Positions 36,917 through 49,700 of a DNA stretch of 64,000 nt are shown piece by piece. The position numbers were made by a program, and so were the translations under genes. Source of the DNA: Elysia crispata (Eukaryota > Mollusca > Gastropoda > Plakobranchidae); contig JAWDGP010006450.1 of the NCBI GenBank assembly GCA_033675545.1, positions 187,501 to 251,500 on the forward strand. The letters are read 5' to 3'. Under the pieces are notes generated by a model. The model searched no databases. It was not told the origin of the DNA and was given only the letters and a program-made list of their open reading frames with translations. Position 1 is the stretch's first letter; the number at the start of each line of letters is the position of its first letter.

Positions 36917-37078
36917 GACCAGATTTGGAGAACATTTCACATTTGTGAGGAGAAAATGTCTAATCCATATTTTCCAAGCACACTTCCTAAAGTGGGTGAT
37001 CCTCTGTGGTTCAATGTGGACAAACCAAGGGATGATGAAAATGAGCTGAGTCATCTGGAAAAGAAACACCAAGCATGG
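36917..37078 (+). CDS. ANAPC15: anaphase-promoting complex subunit 15, first coding exon
   Basis: An acceptor (TTGTTTCTCAG) opens the exon and 39 nt of 5' UTR precede the ATG at 36956. It encodes 41 residues beginning MSNPYFPSTLPKVGDPLWFN and ending EKKHQAW, with a GTGAGG donor in phase 0. The FP-x-L-P-x-V-x-x-x-LWFN core and HQAW end match animal ANAPC15 (yeast Mnd2 family). In the APC/C this small subunit promotes turnover of the mitotic checkpoint complex and Cdc20, letting the checkpoint switch off. That role is known for the family and is not read from the sequence. Confidence 0.9.
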
Positions 37079-37550
37079 GTGAGGAGAATCTGTCCATCAT
37101 AGAAAGAGTTTTACATAATGTGATTTTAAACCTTGCCATTGCATTGAAAAGTAAATTTTTTAATGTAAATCCCTATCTTGTAAAGTTAACATCATAAATT
37201 GTATTCTTTTCATACTGGAAACATGAGTTAGGACCAGGTCATATTAATGTCCCACATCTCTTCTCTCATTTAAAAAAAAATTAAATAGTAAAACCTGTGT
37301 TAAATGTGGGCTTTAAAGGAGGAGGATTTATAAAAGGTGCTGTCAAGGTCCTGTTCAGAAATGTCAATTGAATCTCAGTCTCTTCTCTTTGTTTTTATGC
37401 CTTTTGATACTTAAATCTAGAACTTTTTTAAGTTCGTGTTTAATTTTACATACCTTTTAAGTCATTTTCATACCTTATCATTATCAACCTGTCAATTTGT
37501 TTAAAATTATGTTCATATTGATATTCCATTCAATTTTTCTTTATCTTTAG

Positions 37551-37607
37551 ATGGATGCAATAGCCCAGAAAGACAGTAATATTGTGCCCATTGGAAAATC
37601 ATCCGAG
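37551..37607 (+). CDS. ANAPC15: ANAPC15, second coding exon
   Basis: A 19-codon exon, phase 0 at both ends, lies between TTTATCTTTAG and GTAAAT. It reads MDAIAQKDSNIVPIGKSSE, closely following the conserved IAEKDNNLVPIGK segment of vertebrate ANAPC15. It completes the conserved N-terminal half of the protein that anchors it in the platform of the complex. Confidence 0.92.
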
Positions 37608-37901
37608 GTAAATTGAGTAGAAAGATTATTGTCATTGAACCATTAATTTTTTTCTGTGGTGTTTCCTTAAGGGCTGCTGGAGAATGAGAAATCTGGGATA
37701 ATTTAATTTTTACATATTTTTACTGAAGCAAATATTACAGTAGTAATCTTCAATGCACATGAACTGACTGGAAAAGAGGAAATATATCTTTGACGATTAG
37801 CTAGATACTTTTTTGTCAGCTTTAACCTTTAAGAAAACTTAAAGCACCCCAATCAAAAGTCTTAAAATGATCCTGTTGTTTTTACCTCAATATGTACTCA
37901 G

Positions 37902-38028
37902 CACCTGGAAGAAGAGGAAGAGGAAGAGGATGAAGAAGAATGTGAAGAGGAAGAAGAGAGTGATACCAATGATGATCCAGACACGGATATGATGGATGAA
38001 AGGGACTCAAATGATGAGGCGAGCTCAT
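37902..38028 (+). CDS. ANAPC15: ANAPC15, acidic exon
   Basis: After TATGTACTCAG come 42 codons, starting HLEEEEEEED and very rich in Glu/Asp, as in the acidic C-terminal half of the family. The exon ends in phase 1 at a consensus GTAAGT. If that donor is not used, the frame runs only TGT AAG and stops at TAG 38034-38036. The mature protein would then be about 104 residues, against 121 in human. Confidence 0.88.
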
Positions 38029-38986
38029 GTAAGTAGGCCTACATTACATCTCACAAAATAGACATTCCACAAGTAAGCTGGAGAAAAAGAAGTGATCTTT
38101 TCTGTGCAGTATTATTAAATTTGAACTACAGATGTTGTGAAGAAGGAATTTTCAAACTTTATTTCTTGGCAGAGATGTCATGGATGAAATTTAGGATAGT
38201 TCAGAAAATATAGATGTTAGAACTGACAGGTGAAACTATCAAAATATTCATATTTTTTTAATATTTTACAGCATTTCTTCATGTTAAAAATATTATTTGT
38301 CGGCAGCTCTACATTTTATTTTTAAATTCCACCAATAAAAGCTCACACACCAAGCTTTGAGCTTATTGAATAATATCTGCAGAAGATAAAAGAATTGATT
38401 GTGCTGCCTTTTAACAACGGTGAAAGAAATTTAGAAACTTATTCTGTTCTAATATGAATTTTTTTTAGGAATTCATTATTGGGTTAATCAGTCGGTCATG
38501 GTTCATAACTTTTTCACCATTTATCAGGGAGCGGGTTCTTAATATTTATGGCTTATTGTACAGTAGCATTTATTTATTTATTATTCCAGAAATTTTCAAG
38601 CAAAAACTCACATATGAGTGAACTCAGTTTAAGAATCTAAAGGATTTAATGTCTTAATTAAAATATTTGGTACCCTTGAAAGAATCAAAACACACGAATT
38701 AGTAGAAATTATCAACCTCGCTAATTCAAATGCAGTATCATAATTTTCTATTTTTCTTCATATTCTCATTCATATTTATCAGAGAATAATGCATTGTTAT
38801 GTTTTCTCTTTATGAGTATGTATTATGATCAAAACGAAAACAAAGAAGAAACTGCATAACAAATATTTCTTGGTAATCTTAGTTATAGAAATCTGCTCAA
38901 ATAGTACATGAAATATTTGTAATGTAATTTTAGATTAAAACCTTTTTCAATTTCAAGTTTGTGCATTATTTTTTTGTGTATTCCAG

Positions 38987-39020
38987 ACTAACCTTAGAAG
39001 CTTTAGGATAAATAATTTCT
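38987..39020 (+). CDS. ANAPC15: ANAPC15, possible last exon
   Basis: An acceptor (TGTGTATTCCAG) is followed by AC and TAA. Joined to the phase-1 acidic exon it gives Tyr and an immediate stop (38989-38991), so nearly all of this exon would be 3' UTR. Its 3' limit is unknown. AATAAA near 39986 is one candidate signal. Support is only phase and splice signals. Confidence 0.35.
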
Positions 39021-42000
39021 CTGAGACTTAAACTAATGAGAGGATGGACAGGCTGACACTAGGAAAACAAATGTCTCAGCATGATACAAGCTCCGCTGTT
39101 TGGCTTACTTGTTTGAACTATTCACGAGATCAGCAATGCAAGTTTCAAGTACCAGTTGGTCCAAAATATATCATTAGTATATGAAAGCAGGAACAAGGAA
39201 GGTGGAAGAGACATGAAATCGTGAGAGTGAGAGAGAGAGAGGGAGAGACAGACAGACAAAAAGAGAGGGAACGAAGTGGGAGAGAGTGAGAGACATGAAT
39301 ATTCTGTGGAATGGTACCACAAGAATTTTTTTTCCTTTGATGGCATTTTGGACACACAGGTGTATATTAATTTGTAACATAAAAAGCTTTATGTCAGTTT
39401 CGCATTATACCATTCATTCATAGTACCTTAAAGAGAGACGTCAAACAGTACCTGCAAATGATGCGTTGGGCTCTATTGTATGAATCTAGTTTGGAATCAT
39501 TATTTTTTCATTGCTTTATGTTAAATCTGATAGAACTATTTTAGTATACCATCAAGCAATCTCAGTAAGAGAGGATTATTATAAATATGTGAATGAAAAC
39601 TGCAGCTACATGCCCCAATTGTTTGATTCTGTTGCAATGAAAATTTATATCATTGCAACCCACAAGGTCAGTCTAATAGTAATACCAAACTGCCTTTATT
39701 TTTTGGGTATGAATTGCATTATGTGCTTGTTTTTAGTTTATAAAACAAACATTTTATTCTAACTTCTTATATTGTCAAGTCTAAAAAAATCATCCAGTTC
39801 ATTAGGCGCCAATCTCTTAATTTGTGATCTAATGTCTTTGCTGAAGTAAAAATTAGTTTATGGTTTTGCGCACAGGAAAAATTGAAAAACACAAATGGCA
39901 ATTTAATTAAGAAAGAAATGCAACATAAAAAAAGAACAATTTTTTTAATATTTTGCAAATTGTATATATATCTGAATTGTCTTAAAATAAAAAAAAAATA
40001 TCAAATAAGCTACACTTTTTGTTATTTTTATAATAAAAATTCAATGGGAAAATATTAGAAATGAAAATGCGACCAAGGTTTTCTGCTGTGATAAATCTGG
40101 AGTTAGAGAGATATATATGTACATTAATTCAATATCATGAGTTGTTAGAGTCTCTATTACATATGATGTTCTTTTTTTACTCAGTCCTTTATCCGGTTTT
40201 CAAGAATCTGGAAATTCACTCATATAAGTATTATTACTTTATAAAACTGTAAATTACGAAGTTGTAATTCAAACAACTCTAATTTTTTCATTTTTTTTAG
40301 AAATTATATCTCACTATATTGCTCATCTAACTATAACAGAACCCATTAGTTTCAAGATCAGGAACAGCAACAACCTCTAGGAAGAAGACACAGTCTAAAA
40401 TCCTTTCCCCACCCACACCCCAATTTTTACATTCTTTAAAAAACAATAATATTAATAAGGTTTTTCTTAAAAATGTATCCCTTTTATACACGTGGTAAGC
40501 AATTTTTGCTCTCAGTAAACATCAAGTTTTTGATTCACCCATACAAAATGCATCCATCATTACACATGCTCTTGAAGAATTACAATATCCTATGGAAATG
40601 AAGTCCCTCAAAGTAGCTCTGATTTGGGAATACATTGTATATCACATGGAGAAAGTATTCGTCATTTTATACCGTTTTGGAATAGTGTCATTATTAAGTT
40701 GGACCAAGAGTTTTTGCTATTACCAAGTTATTATATAGTATCAAAATAAGTGGCATGAGAGAGGTTAAGGGGATAAGGACAAAGAAACCATTAATACTAA
40801 CATTGTGTACTTTCACAATCTATTTATAGGTCCTCCTCATGGCTCTTAAAGAGTGGCATTTTAGTTTGCCTGCCGCACCAGTGAAGCAGCCTGTAACCCG
40901 ATCGAGTCATGGGGTCAACCACCCCGGCAGAACAGGGATTCCCCTTTCCTCGCAATTTTAGTTTTTAGATCTAATTTTCACACCAAAACAATGGAGAATT
41001 TAAGCTCATACATGAAAGGAAGAATACAAAAATTATATGATTTGTTAGATCTATATTTAAGGGATACGAGGTTATAACTTTATTTTTTCCCCTTCTTTTC
41101 ATTTAATTGATGGAGTTATAACTTATTGAGCGTTTTAATAAGTACATGAATCTGGAATAATCATTAGGTTGTGACAAATCGGTACATTTATCAAAAAATG
41201 AAACAGTTTTTGGAGATGAAATTTTTACAGCATTTCATATATATGTTGAACTTAACACCCACCAAAGGGCATTAGCGAAGAGTTCACCGTTTCCAAGTTA
41301 ATCGGGTTTGGGTTATGATAGTCCACTTCTTACAGCGCTGGTACTGCGTTTGATATAACATAATAAATCTAAACAAAGATAGAACATCGTAGTTCAAGCT
41401 GTAGAGCGTCAATATATATATGAGAGAGACCTGATCTTGGCTTTTAACAAAGTTATAAACAAGCACTAAGAAGAAAATGAAACTTATGTAGGGTTGCAAT
41501 TTGTCTTACTTTACAGATAAGTCATACTTTTACTTTGCCTTACGTTCTTCAATTGGCCGTGCGTGTGCTAAGAGCTCTGTTTCTGTAATGTTTTCAAGCC
41601 TTTATAACTTTGTTCAAACCTCTGAAGCCTAAGTGCTTTGAATTTAATTGCGTCAGAATATTAATTGCATTGTAAAAATCTTTTTTTTTTTTTTTTGTGT
41701 TACCAGAAATGATTGTGAACACCAAAAGTTAGTAACGAGCCGTTGATAAGGTCCGCACAGAGAAACTTTTGATTGTTTCCTCTATTTGCTACTTAATGAT
41801 CTATCACCACAAGGTCTGCAAACTTCTTGGAGCTTTTTATTGCTTACAGATTCTAAGCGCTGCTCCATATTTAACAGTTTCGGTTTGCGGCTACTAAGGT
41901 AGATCTGTAATGCAGAGTGTTATTTGCAGGTAGTTCGTGCAGACCCAAGCGTGTAGAATTATTTTTAAAAATCATATAAAATCACTGAAAAACTCTTCGT

Positions 42001-43112
42001 ACTTGAAACTTTCACAAGTTCTTTATATTAATCTTTTAAATATCAGGAAACAATTTTTAAGCGATAAAATTGTTTCACTTTTGAAATATTCCTATTAAAC
42101 TGAGGTGTTATGAAAATCATGACTTTGTTCAGTTCTTTTACTAGAAGTGTGAAGATTCACCTGCAACATCTAAACATGTTATAATTGAGAGATAAAAAGT
42201 ATAACGTTGTACTCCGCACAATTTCAGCTTTAAAATGAATATGTTTGATATACTTAGTGTTAATGAGGCTAGATTTATTGCGATGCAAAAACAAGTAAAA
42301 AATCCCATTATTAGACTTATAGCAGTGTACCGTCACGCACGGGCACACACGGTTGTAGCCTGCCTGACAGGTGATTGATCAATGATCCGCCGACTAACTG
42401 CGGGTGTCTGAGGTACGGCCTGAAAACAAGCTAAGTTGCCGTTTTTTGATCTCTTTAAACAGCTCTGTTCTAGACAAATGAATTTCTGCAAATGATGCTG
42501 AGAGATGCACTGCTTGCAGGAATTCATGTTATTTCTACGGGCATGATGAAAATATTTCAAAATTTAATAAGTAAGAGAACAAAGATCAATGCAACAAATT
42601 AGCTCTTTCCAACACCTTGTATATCAACTTTATATGCTTTTCACCTTGAAAATGTAGTCAAACATTTAAAAACACAAGATGGCTAGTATAATTGTGAAAT
42701 AAAGTTTTATTTAAAATTAAACTGAATCAGATATGTGTATCCATCAAGATTGGCAGCCGTGTATTTGTTGTTTTTTTTTTAAATATCAACTGTAATTCCA
42801 TATTATTTATCTAAAGAATGTGTAGCATATTGCCTCTGGGGCTATCAGTCTTCCATTGTGGTCAGTTCGGTCCAAACACAATGAAAATCATCACTGGGCC
42901 ATTTTACCGAGTATTGGACATATTTTGATACCAGACTGAACATAATACTTTAAATAGTTATTGATATTGCAATTTGAGTTATTAAAACTTTGACTGGTTA
43001 TTTTGTCCTGCAACTTTTTAAAACTGGAAATATAATTTTTTTTCCCCCTACATTTTTACATGACTTCATTACATAGTGAATAATTCTGATATTGCTTTAT
43101 GATTTCTCAAGT
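39021..43112 (+). other. convergent intergenic region, left part
   Basis: No gene supported. It holds a purine-rich tract (39220-39290), a GC-richer SINE-like patch (about 40840-40960), poly(T) near 41680, and a GC-richer patch at about 42330-42420. The rest is ordinary AT-rich DNA. Confidence 0.45.
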
Positions 43113-43113
43113 A

Positions 43114-43948
43114 CAGTAGAATCCGTTTAAAGTCAACACCTCAGGACCAAAAAGAAGTGTTGACTTTATCCATTTCCTGGAAATAAGTCTGAAAATTGAT
43201 GTTATAAAAACAGGTTGTCTCGCTTTTGTTACTTATGATAGTGGTCTCCATTTTGTTATTTATAGCTATAGTGTGATAAATTTATACAAGTTATTTAGGC
43301 AAATAGAAAACCACTCAAGTCTGAAAAGCAACTTGATGATTGTACTACACACAAAAACACAAAAAATACATATATACCTACAATTCTTACATTTTTTCAG
43401 CTTTACCCTCTTTTATATATAGTATTAATATGGGTTGGGAACATCATTACTTTCACCAAAAAAAAAAGGCTTGATTAAAAAAAAATGTTTAGTATTATTG
43501 GAGGCTCAGAAAAGGATGCTACTTGGGGCAGTGGGGAGAAAACTGCACTGTTTGCCTCAAATGATGCGAGCCCACGATAAGTTAGGTCTAGATCTACACA
43601 CAGAAACAGCCTCCATCCCTCCATCCCATGCACGCTTAACGCACCTTTCTTTGTTACTGTAACAACCGCACAAGACCACACTAACTTGGCTAGGTCTTGT
43701 TAAGCATGCTATTAATACACAGTGACTTACTGACTCTATTAGGTTTACAAACAAAGAGCTATATCCCGCCCAGATATCCCTATGCATCCCTGTTTTTACG
43801 TGTTTCACCTTTTCCCATCCACCACGAGGTGTTGACTTTAAGCACAAATATCCCCAAGCCATTTACTTCATCAGAAAATCAGTTACTTAAACAAAGAAGA
43901 AAAAAAACAGGACCGCAGCATGGTGCTGACTTCAAGCGAATTCCACTG
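43114..43948 (+). mobile_element. pogo/Tigger-type non-autonomous element 1
   Basis: The element is flanked by TA on both sides. The left end reads CAGTAGAATCCGTTTAAAG and the right end, reversed, CAGTGGAATTCGCTTGAAG, continuing into (GTCA)(A/G)CACC on both sides, so inverted repeats of about 28 bp are clear. The 835-bp interior has no transposase motif that I can see. Mobilisation in trans by a pogo-family transposase is the likely history. Confidence 0.75.
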
Positions 43949-44112
43949 TATATGTATCATAAAAGACTTATCTTTGGCTTTCATAACTGTTATTGTCAAG
44001 ATGATTCTGATGCCTTTGCCAACTTTTTGTTAGCGTCTCTTGGGATCAAAATGGGTTGTTTTATTTCCATGATATGTTAGATCTCAGCAATAGGATACTA
44101 CATAAACATATA

Positions 44113-45162
44113 CAGTCAAGTCTAGTTATTTCGAAGTCTTCGGGGTTAAAAAGGGTACTTCGAATTATCCGAAATTTGAATTATCAGGATACATAGAGAA
44201 AAAGAGGAGAAAAATGTTGATGACAGATCAGGAATGTTACACATAAACAAGGGGGGCAACTGCAAATTCCAAACTTCAAGGCAATTTCCTTCTTTGGCAA
44301 AACTTTTTTATCCACCTCTTCAATTTCAAGCAATTTTATTTTATTTTCAATGCTTAGGCTTTTGTTTTTTTGCTTCAAAGTGTTTTGACTTGAAAGAGAA
44401 AATGCCATATTGTCTAAATTCAAACTGATTTCACTGAATGTAAAGAGTACAGCTTAAAATAATAAAAAGTGACCGAGCGCTACAAGATGCTTACACGGAC
44501 TGAAAGCCAGCAGCATTGTAGACCTAGGCTAGGTTATAAAAGTTAACACACATACAAATACACAGCTAACAGAGATGATTACATGTATAATGTAACGCAA
44601 TTTTGTCCCACGTATCGTAACCAAGAACCACAAGTGAGAAGACCCTCCCAAACAAAGCCAGGTCTAGATCTAGATCTATGACAGGCCGGCACAGAGCCAC
44701 TATCAAAATTACATTGGATAGACATAAAAAAGAGCAATGTGCAACCAGATAACATCGCACATGCTGACCACACGCCAAGTTCAATCACTGCGTGTGGTAC
44801 AACCACTGCCCTCCTCTTCCAGTCTACGAAGCATCCACACCTGAGCCCTAGGCCAAGCCCAGTCTCTTTTATTGCAGACTTTTGCCTGTAGGCGGGCCGA
44901 ACACACACACATACACAGAATCACTTGACGCTCGGAGCATAGCAATTGGCACCACTTTGTTTTACAAGCTAGGAAGATTGCTTTCAGAATAAAAAAAAAC
45001 AAAAAGCCACGACGACTTCGAATTAACCGGATCATTCTTTCCGACTTCGAACTAACCGATATTTTTAATAGAGCTTAAAGAGAGAAATATTCGGGTTTTT
45101 AATCGACTTCTAAATATTCAAAATTTCGAACTATCCGGATTCGAATTATTTGGACTCAACTG
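44113..45162 (-). mobile_element. pogo/Tigger-type element 2 with transposase remnant
   Basis: TA flanks both ends. The left end is CAGTCAAGTCTAGTTATTTCG and the right end, reversed, CAGTTGAGTCCAAATAATTCG. The interior has further TTCGAA-type words near both ends. On the - strand at 44423-44184, SLSIENKIKLLEIEEVDKK followed by KEIALKFGI matches the first helix-turn-helix of Tigger transposases. No catalytic domain remains, so this is an internally deleted derivative of a formerly coding element. Confidence 0.8.
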
Positions 45163-45164
45163 TA

Positions 45165-46455
45165 TCAGTTTCCTGCTTCAGTCTCACTCTCAGGTACCAT
45201 TTGAAAAACAATCAAGTCAATAACAACTGAATTCACTAATGATGGAGAGACAAAAATAAATAAAAAAAAGAGCAACCGCTTAAGAACTATTCTAAGTTAA
45301 AACAGCAGAACACAATTAGATTAAACTCGGATTCCTCGAAAACACTAATTCCGCAGACTCATCCATTTTCCCCTTCTGATTGTCCCTTATTCCCTTCTTA
45401 TTTCTATAGTTTTGATTAGTTTGAAGTTATAACATGTATTCTTTGAACAATCTGTCCCCAATTAAGAGAAAAGAAAATGTTAGCCTCTTATGAAATTTGA
45501 CAGATCATTTTTTTTTTGCAGACCTTAAATTTCCTACAATGTTGTTACTCTTCAAAAGAGCCTTACCTTTCCCTTCCACAGTGTAGAAACAGTTGACAGA
45601 TGGCATAGCCTTTGATCCCTAGTCCCCAGGGAGAGACATCCCCTTTTCCATCCCACTTTACTGTAGCCTAGTCCATTGTAAAATTCCTGCTAGGTCTAAC
45701 TGTTGCTAAGACTTCAAAATGGCTGAATGCAAACAAGATTAGGTTGTCTCATGTGTACAAGACATGGGTAAATCTGTCTCGGCCCAACCCTTATTTAATT
45801 TAATCAATCTGTTCATGGGTGTGAAAAAAAAGCTGAAAAGTAATATATATATATATATCTCTTTATTGATAGCTCACATTGTAAAATGTTAGACCGAATA
45901 TAGTGAGCATCACGTTCAATCCTTTGTCAAATCTTTCTGGTGGGATTGGGTCTAGCTTTGCATTGACAAACAGCCCTTGCATGGGTTAAATCAAGGTTCA
46001 TTTTATTTGAACATGGACTTTAGACTGAGTTTACATCTAGCTAGAAAGAAATTTGTGTCTGCGATCTAAATGTAGACCTAGAGTCTAGATCTAGATCTAG
46101 GTCTAGGATCAAAAGTTCAAGATCTGATAAGCATTGGAATTTGGAGAAAAGTTTTCACATAAAAAGAGTTGGGAATGACATATCGGCTTGTTCGTAGATA
46201 TCTCTTCAATCTGTTATTGAAGGGCAAATACAGCTATCGGGTATCCCTATAATGCTTGGAATTGTAAGGAAGTAGCCAAAAAAACATGTTAATATACTTC
46301 AAAATATTTGTTCTAAATGCATATCCAGGGTCCCGAGTTCTGTAAAATGTTTGAAAACAGCTTTCTCAAACATATAAAAATTCCCAAATGAGTTGGAGGT
46401 ATCCCTGCTTTAATGTATAAGAAATGATAAAGACCAGGGTATGTTAATATTTGAA
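45165..46455 (+). other. convergent intergenic region, right part
   Basis: No gene seen. TCTAGATCTAGATCTAGG occurs near 46085. Short AT runs lie near 45841. This includes the 3' flank of GUF1. Confidence 0.5.
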
Positions 46456-46458
46456 GGT

Positions 46459-46464
46459 TTTATT
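46459..46464 (-). promoter_or_regulatory. GUF1: probable GUF1 poly(A) signal
   Basis: TTTATT on the + strand is AATAAA on the coding strand, about 155 nt after the GUF1 stop. It is the nearest canonical signal downstream of the stop. Confidence 0.5.
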
Positions 46465-46617
46465 CACTATTATGGAAAATAAATTAAAAGAAACATATTA
46501 AGGACAGTTTACATTTCCTGCAAATTCAAGTTATAACAAGTGTAACTCTATTGCAAATTGCTTTATCTATAAAAACATCTCCCTGCTGAAAGCCTTTTTG
46601 ATGAGCTCAATTGATCT

Positions 46618-46743
46618 TTATTTCCGTAGAACCTTGATGAATGCATCTTTTGGGACATCAATATTTCCAATTTTCCGCAATCGTTTCTTTCCTTCAGCTT
46701 GTCTTTTTAAGAGTTTGGTTTTCCTGGAAATGTCACCTCCATA
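46618..46743 (-). CDS. GUF1: GUF1 exon o: C-terminus and stop
   Basis: [41 protein letters not shown] and TAA (46618-46620). The basic, mitochondrial-ribosome-binding tail is nearly identical in pattern to human. Acceptor TTGATTTCAG. Confidence 0.96.
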   Translation of the reverse strand, partial: YGGDISRKTKLLKRQAEGKKRLRKIGNIDVPKDAFIKVLRK

Positions 46744-49700
46744 CTGAAATCAAAAGGAAATAAAGAAAAGATTACTCCAATATTCAAGAATGCTGAACAG
46801 AAATTGATGATGTATGTAATTGATCAGTTTAACCTTCCCTTTAACATTGAAATTGAATAAGGTAGGCAAATTGGAGAAACACATTTCTAGGAGACAACTT
46901 GATTTACTCATCTATAAACAAATTTGCTGAAACATGATAATATTTACGTATTTCATCTATAAAATAAAAATAGTTCTTTTCCTTTTGTATTTTTCTCACT
47001 AAAAATTGTATCAAGAAACTGAGCACAAAAGATTGGAATGTTCAGGAAATGCAATCATACAATGAAACTACAGTAGGTGTGGAAAATTCAAGTTCTTAGT
47101 GTTATATAATTTGAATTGAGGTCAATTAATTATTATTTGTCTCTTTAAGTTTCATACAACAAATAAGTCACTTAGATGAAAGGATCCTATTTATCCAAAT
47201 GAACTTCTTTATTTCATTCTCAGCGGCTAACATTTCATGTTTCACCCATCTGCTTCACAGTCAAGAGACTGTCAAGAGAGAGAGAGAGTGGGCAGCAGTC
47301 TTAGCAGGGCTCAGCTGACAATCCTTTCTGGGTCTTGAGGTTGGGGATAGGGTGTGTACACTTGATAACTAAACTAATCACTGCTGGCTAGGTTTAACCT
47401 TATAGTTAGACTCGGAATAGATCCTTTTTGGCCAAGTGATGAGAACAGAGAAACTAGAACATCTTGTGACAACTGGAATGATCTAGGGAAAACGCAGCTG
47501 GGGAAGAGATGTTGAATTGACTAATAAAGTGGCTCAAAAGAGCACCGAAAGCGACAAGGAATATAGATGCGTTGAAGGTCATGATTGTCTACACCAAAGA
47601 GCATGACACCTGATTGATTGAGGCTTAGACTAATTGGGCTTTAAGTTTATGTATGTATGTTTCTGGCATCGCTTTATCTAAGGCACTGATGGTTGACTTG
47701 TATGTGGTTATGGGGATGGGAGAATTGCTAAGGTTAGGGCTTTTTACATGAAATTGAAAAAGTTTTTTTTCCTCTTTCTAAATATACATGTATCATAATA
47801 ATTCAACTTTCAGTGAATTTGAAGTCTTATATTCTATCCTTAAGATTTTGAAATTACAGGACTGAATTGTTTGATGATATTTAAAGATCATAATTTTTAG
47901 TTTTTCTTCAGCATAATGCAAGAATACACGTTTCCTGTTGACAAAGTTAATTGTGTGAAAGATGTAACTAATTTAGACCAAACAAAGCCTGAAGAAAAAG
48001 TATACTGAAGGAGTCAGTCAAATATATTTTTCATAACTATTTATTTTTTTAATTGAAATGATTGAACTGTTAATATTATTATTTCAAAGTCAAATCTGTG
48101 TGTAAAAAACACCAGGAGACAATGAGTCTTGACAATGTTCAAAATTTAAAAAAATCAAGTCTGAGCACCTCATACACTAAAGTTATTATTCTGATACCTG
48201 TGATTACAGTGCAGATTTGCAAACACTTCATTTTTCTTTCAAGAAATAAATGTACACTTTACTGGAATTTTGTATATCAGTTGTTTTTTTTTTTATTTCG
48301 GGTCACATAACTTTCTGCAATATACTGCACCAGTCCACAAATTTAAAGGAAGAATTTATGAAAGTTTGGAACTATTGGAAGGGCTAGCTGCACTCAAGTA
48401 CTATGCTGTAGAGGCAGAGATACCTGTTGCTAAATCTTCAACTACCCTTTTACTGCGTCAGAGCTGCCAACCTGTGCTCCCTTACAAAAATGAAATTTTT
48501 TATGCAAAAAAAAAGAGGGACCAATCAGATTATCTGTTTGAATATTACAAATATAGGGTTTTCCTGATTTGCAGTCTTTTATATGTCTTATGAAAGGCAA
48601 TGAAATGCTTCTAGTGTTTTATCTACACTAAGAAAGAATTTCAAGGTTTTGTTTGTCATTATGCCATAATTTTAGAGATATCAGCTTTTTTTTAAAGTGA
48701 CATAACTCTACTTATCACAGTTTAGATGGGTTAATTTCATGTGGAAATGGATGTAACTTCAGCGATATGTCAGCATGCTACTGTTATTGATAGGCAATAA
48801 AAAAACTGCAATGATAAACTGTACTCCCCTTGATCTACATTCTCAGATTCTGCTTTTCTTGTCATCCCCCTAAGGCTACACGTAACTTCATTTTGTTATC
48901 GCTTTTCTCCACCCATATATTGCTAGATTTAAATTTCTCTCCCCATAAATGTATTTATTTAATAAAAACGCCATCCACGCACTTTTTATTCTAAAAATAG
49001 AAGTGGAACTAAAAAAGCATGTGAAGGAAGAGAAAAAAGTGAACAAAGCTTGATGTCTTTCTCACACGTTTGGCTGTGACATCCTTCCTGTAAGCCTTGA
49101 TGTAAGCCATATGTCTCATGAAAGGCAATGAAATGCTTCTAGTGTTTTATCTACACTAAGAAAGAATTTCAAAGTTTTCTTTGTCATTATGCCATAATTT
49201 TAGAGATATCAGCTTTTTTAAAGTGACATAACTCTACAATTTTAGAGATATCAGCTTTTTTTAAAGTGACATAACTCTACTTATCACAGTTTAGATGGGT
49301 TAATTTCATGTGGAAATGGATGTAACTTCAGCAATATGTCAGCATGCTACTGTTATTGATAGGCATTAAAAAACTGCAATGATAAACTGTACTCCCCTTG
49401 ATCTACATTCTCAGATTCTGCTTTTCTTGTCATCCCCCTAAGTCTATACCTAACTTCATTTTGCTATTGCTTTTCTCCACCCATAGGTTGCTAGATTTAA
49501 ATTTCTCTCCCCATAAATGTATTTATTTAATAAAAACGCCATCCACGCACTTTTTATTCTAAAAATAGAAATGGAACTAAAAAAGCATGTGAAGGAAGAG
49601 AAAAAAGTGAACAAAGCTTGATGTCTTTCTCACACATTTGGCTGTGACATCCTTCCTGTAAGCCTTGATGTTTTCCCTGGCAATGACCTTTTGGTTGACC

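Noticed and set aside
36698-37072. 124-codon - strand frame
   Set aside because: Overlaps the ANAPC15 first coding exon in antisense. The + strand homology is decisive.
38268-38360. Alternative ANAPC15 last exon after ATTTTACAG
   Set aside because: The phase fits, but the encoded tail has no acidic or family-like character. The exon at 38987 is no worse and has a better acceptor.
42333-42560. 75-codon - strand frame in a GC-richer patch
   Set aside because: No family resemblance and no splice partner found.
48270-48593. 107-codon + strand frame inside a GUF1 intron
   Set aside because: No motif. It runs into the boundary of the tandem duplication and lacks plausible coding composition.
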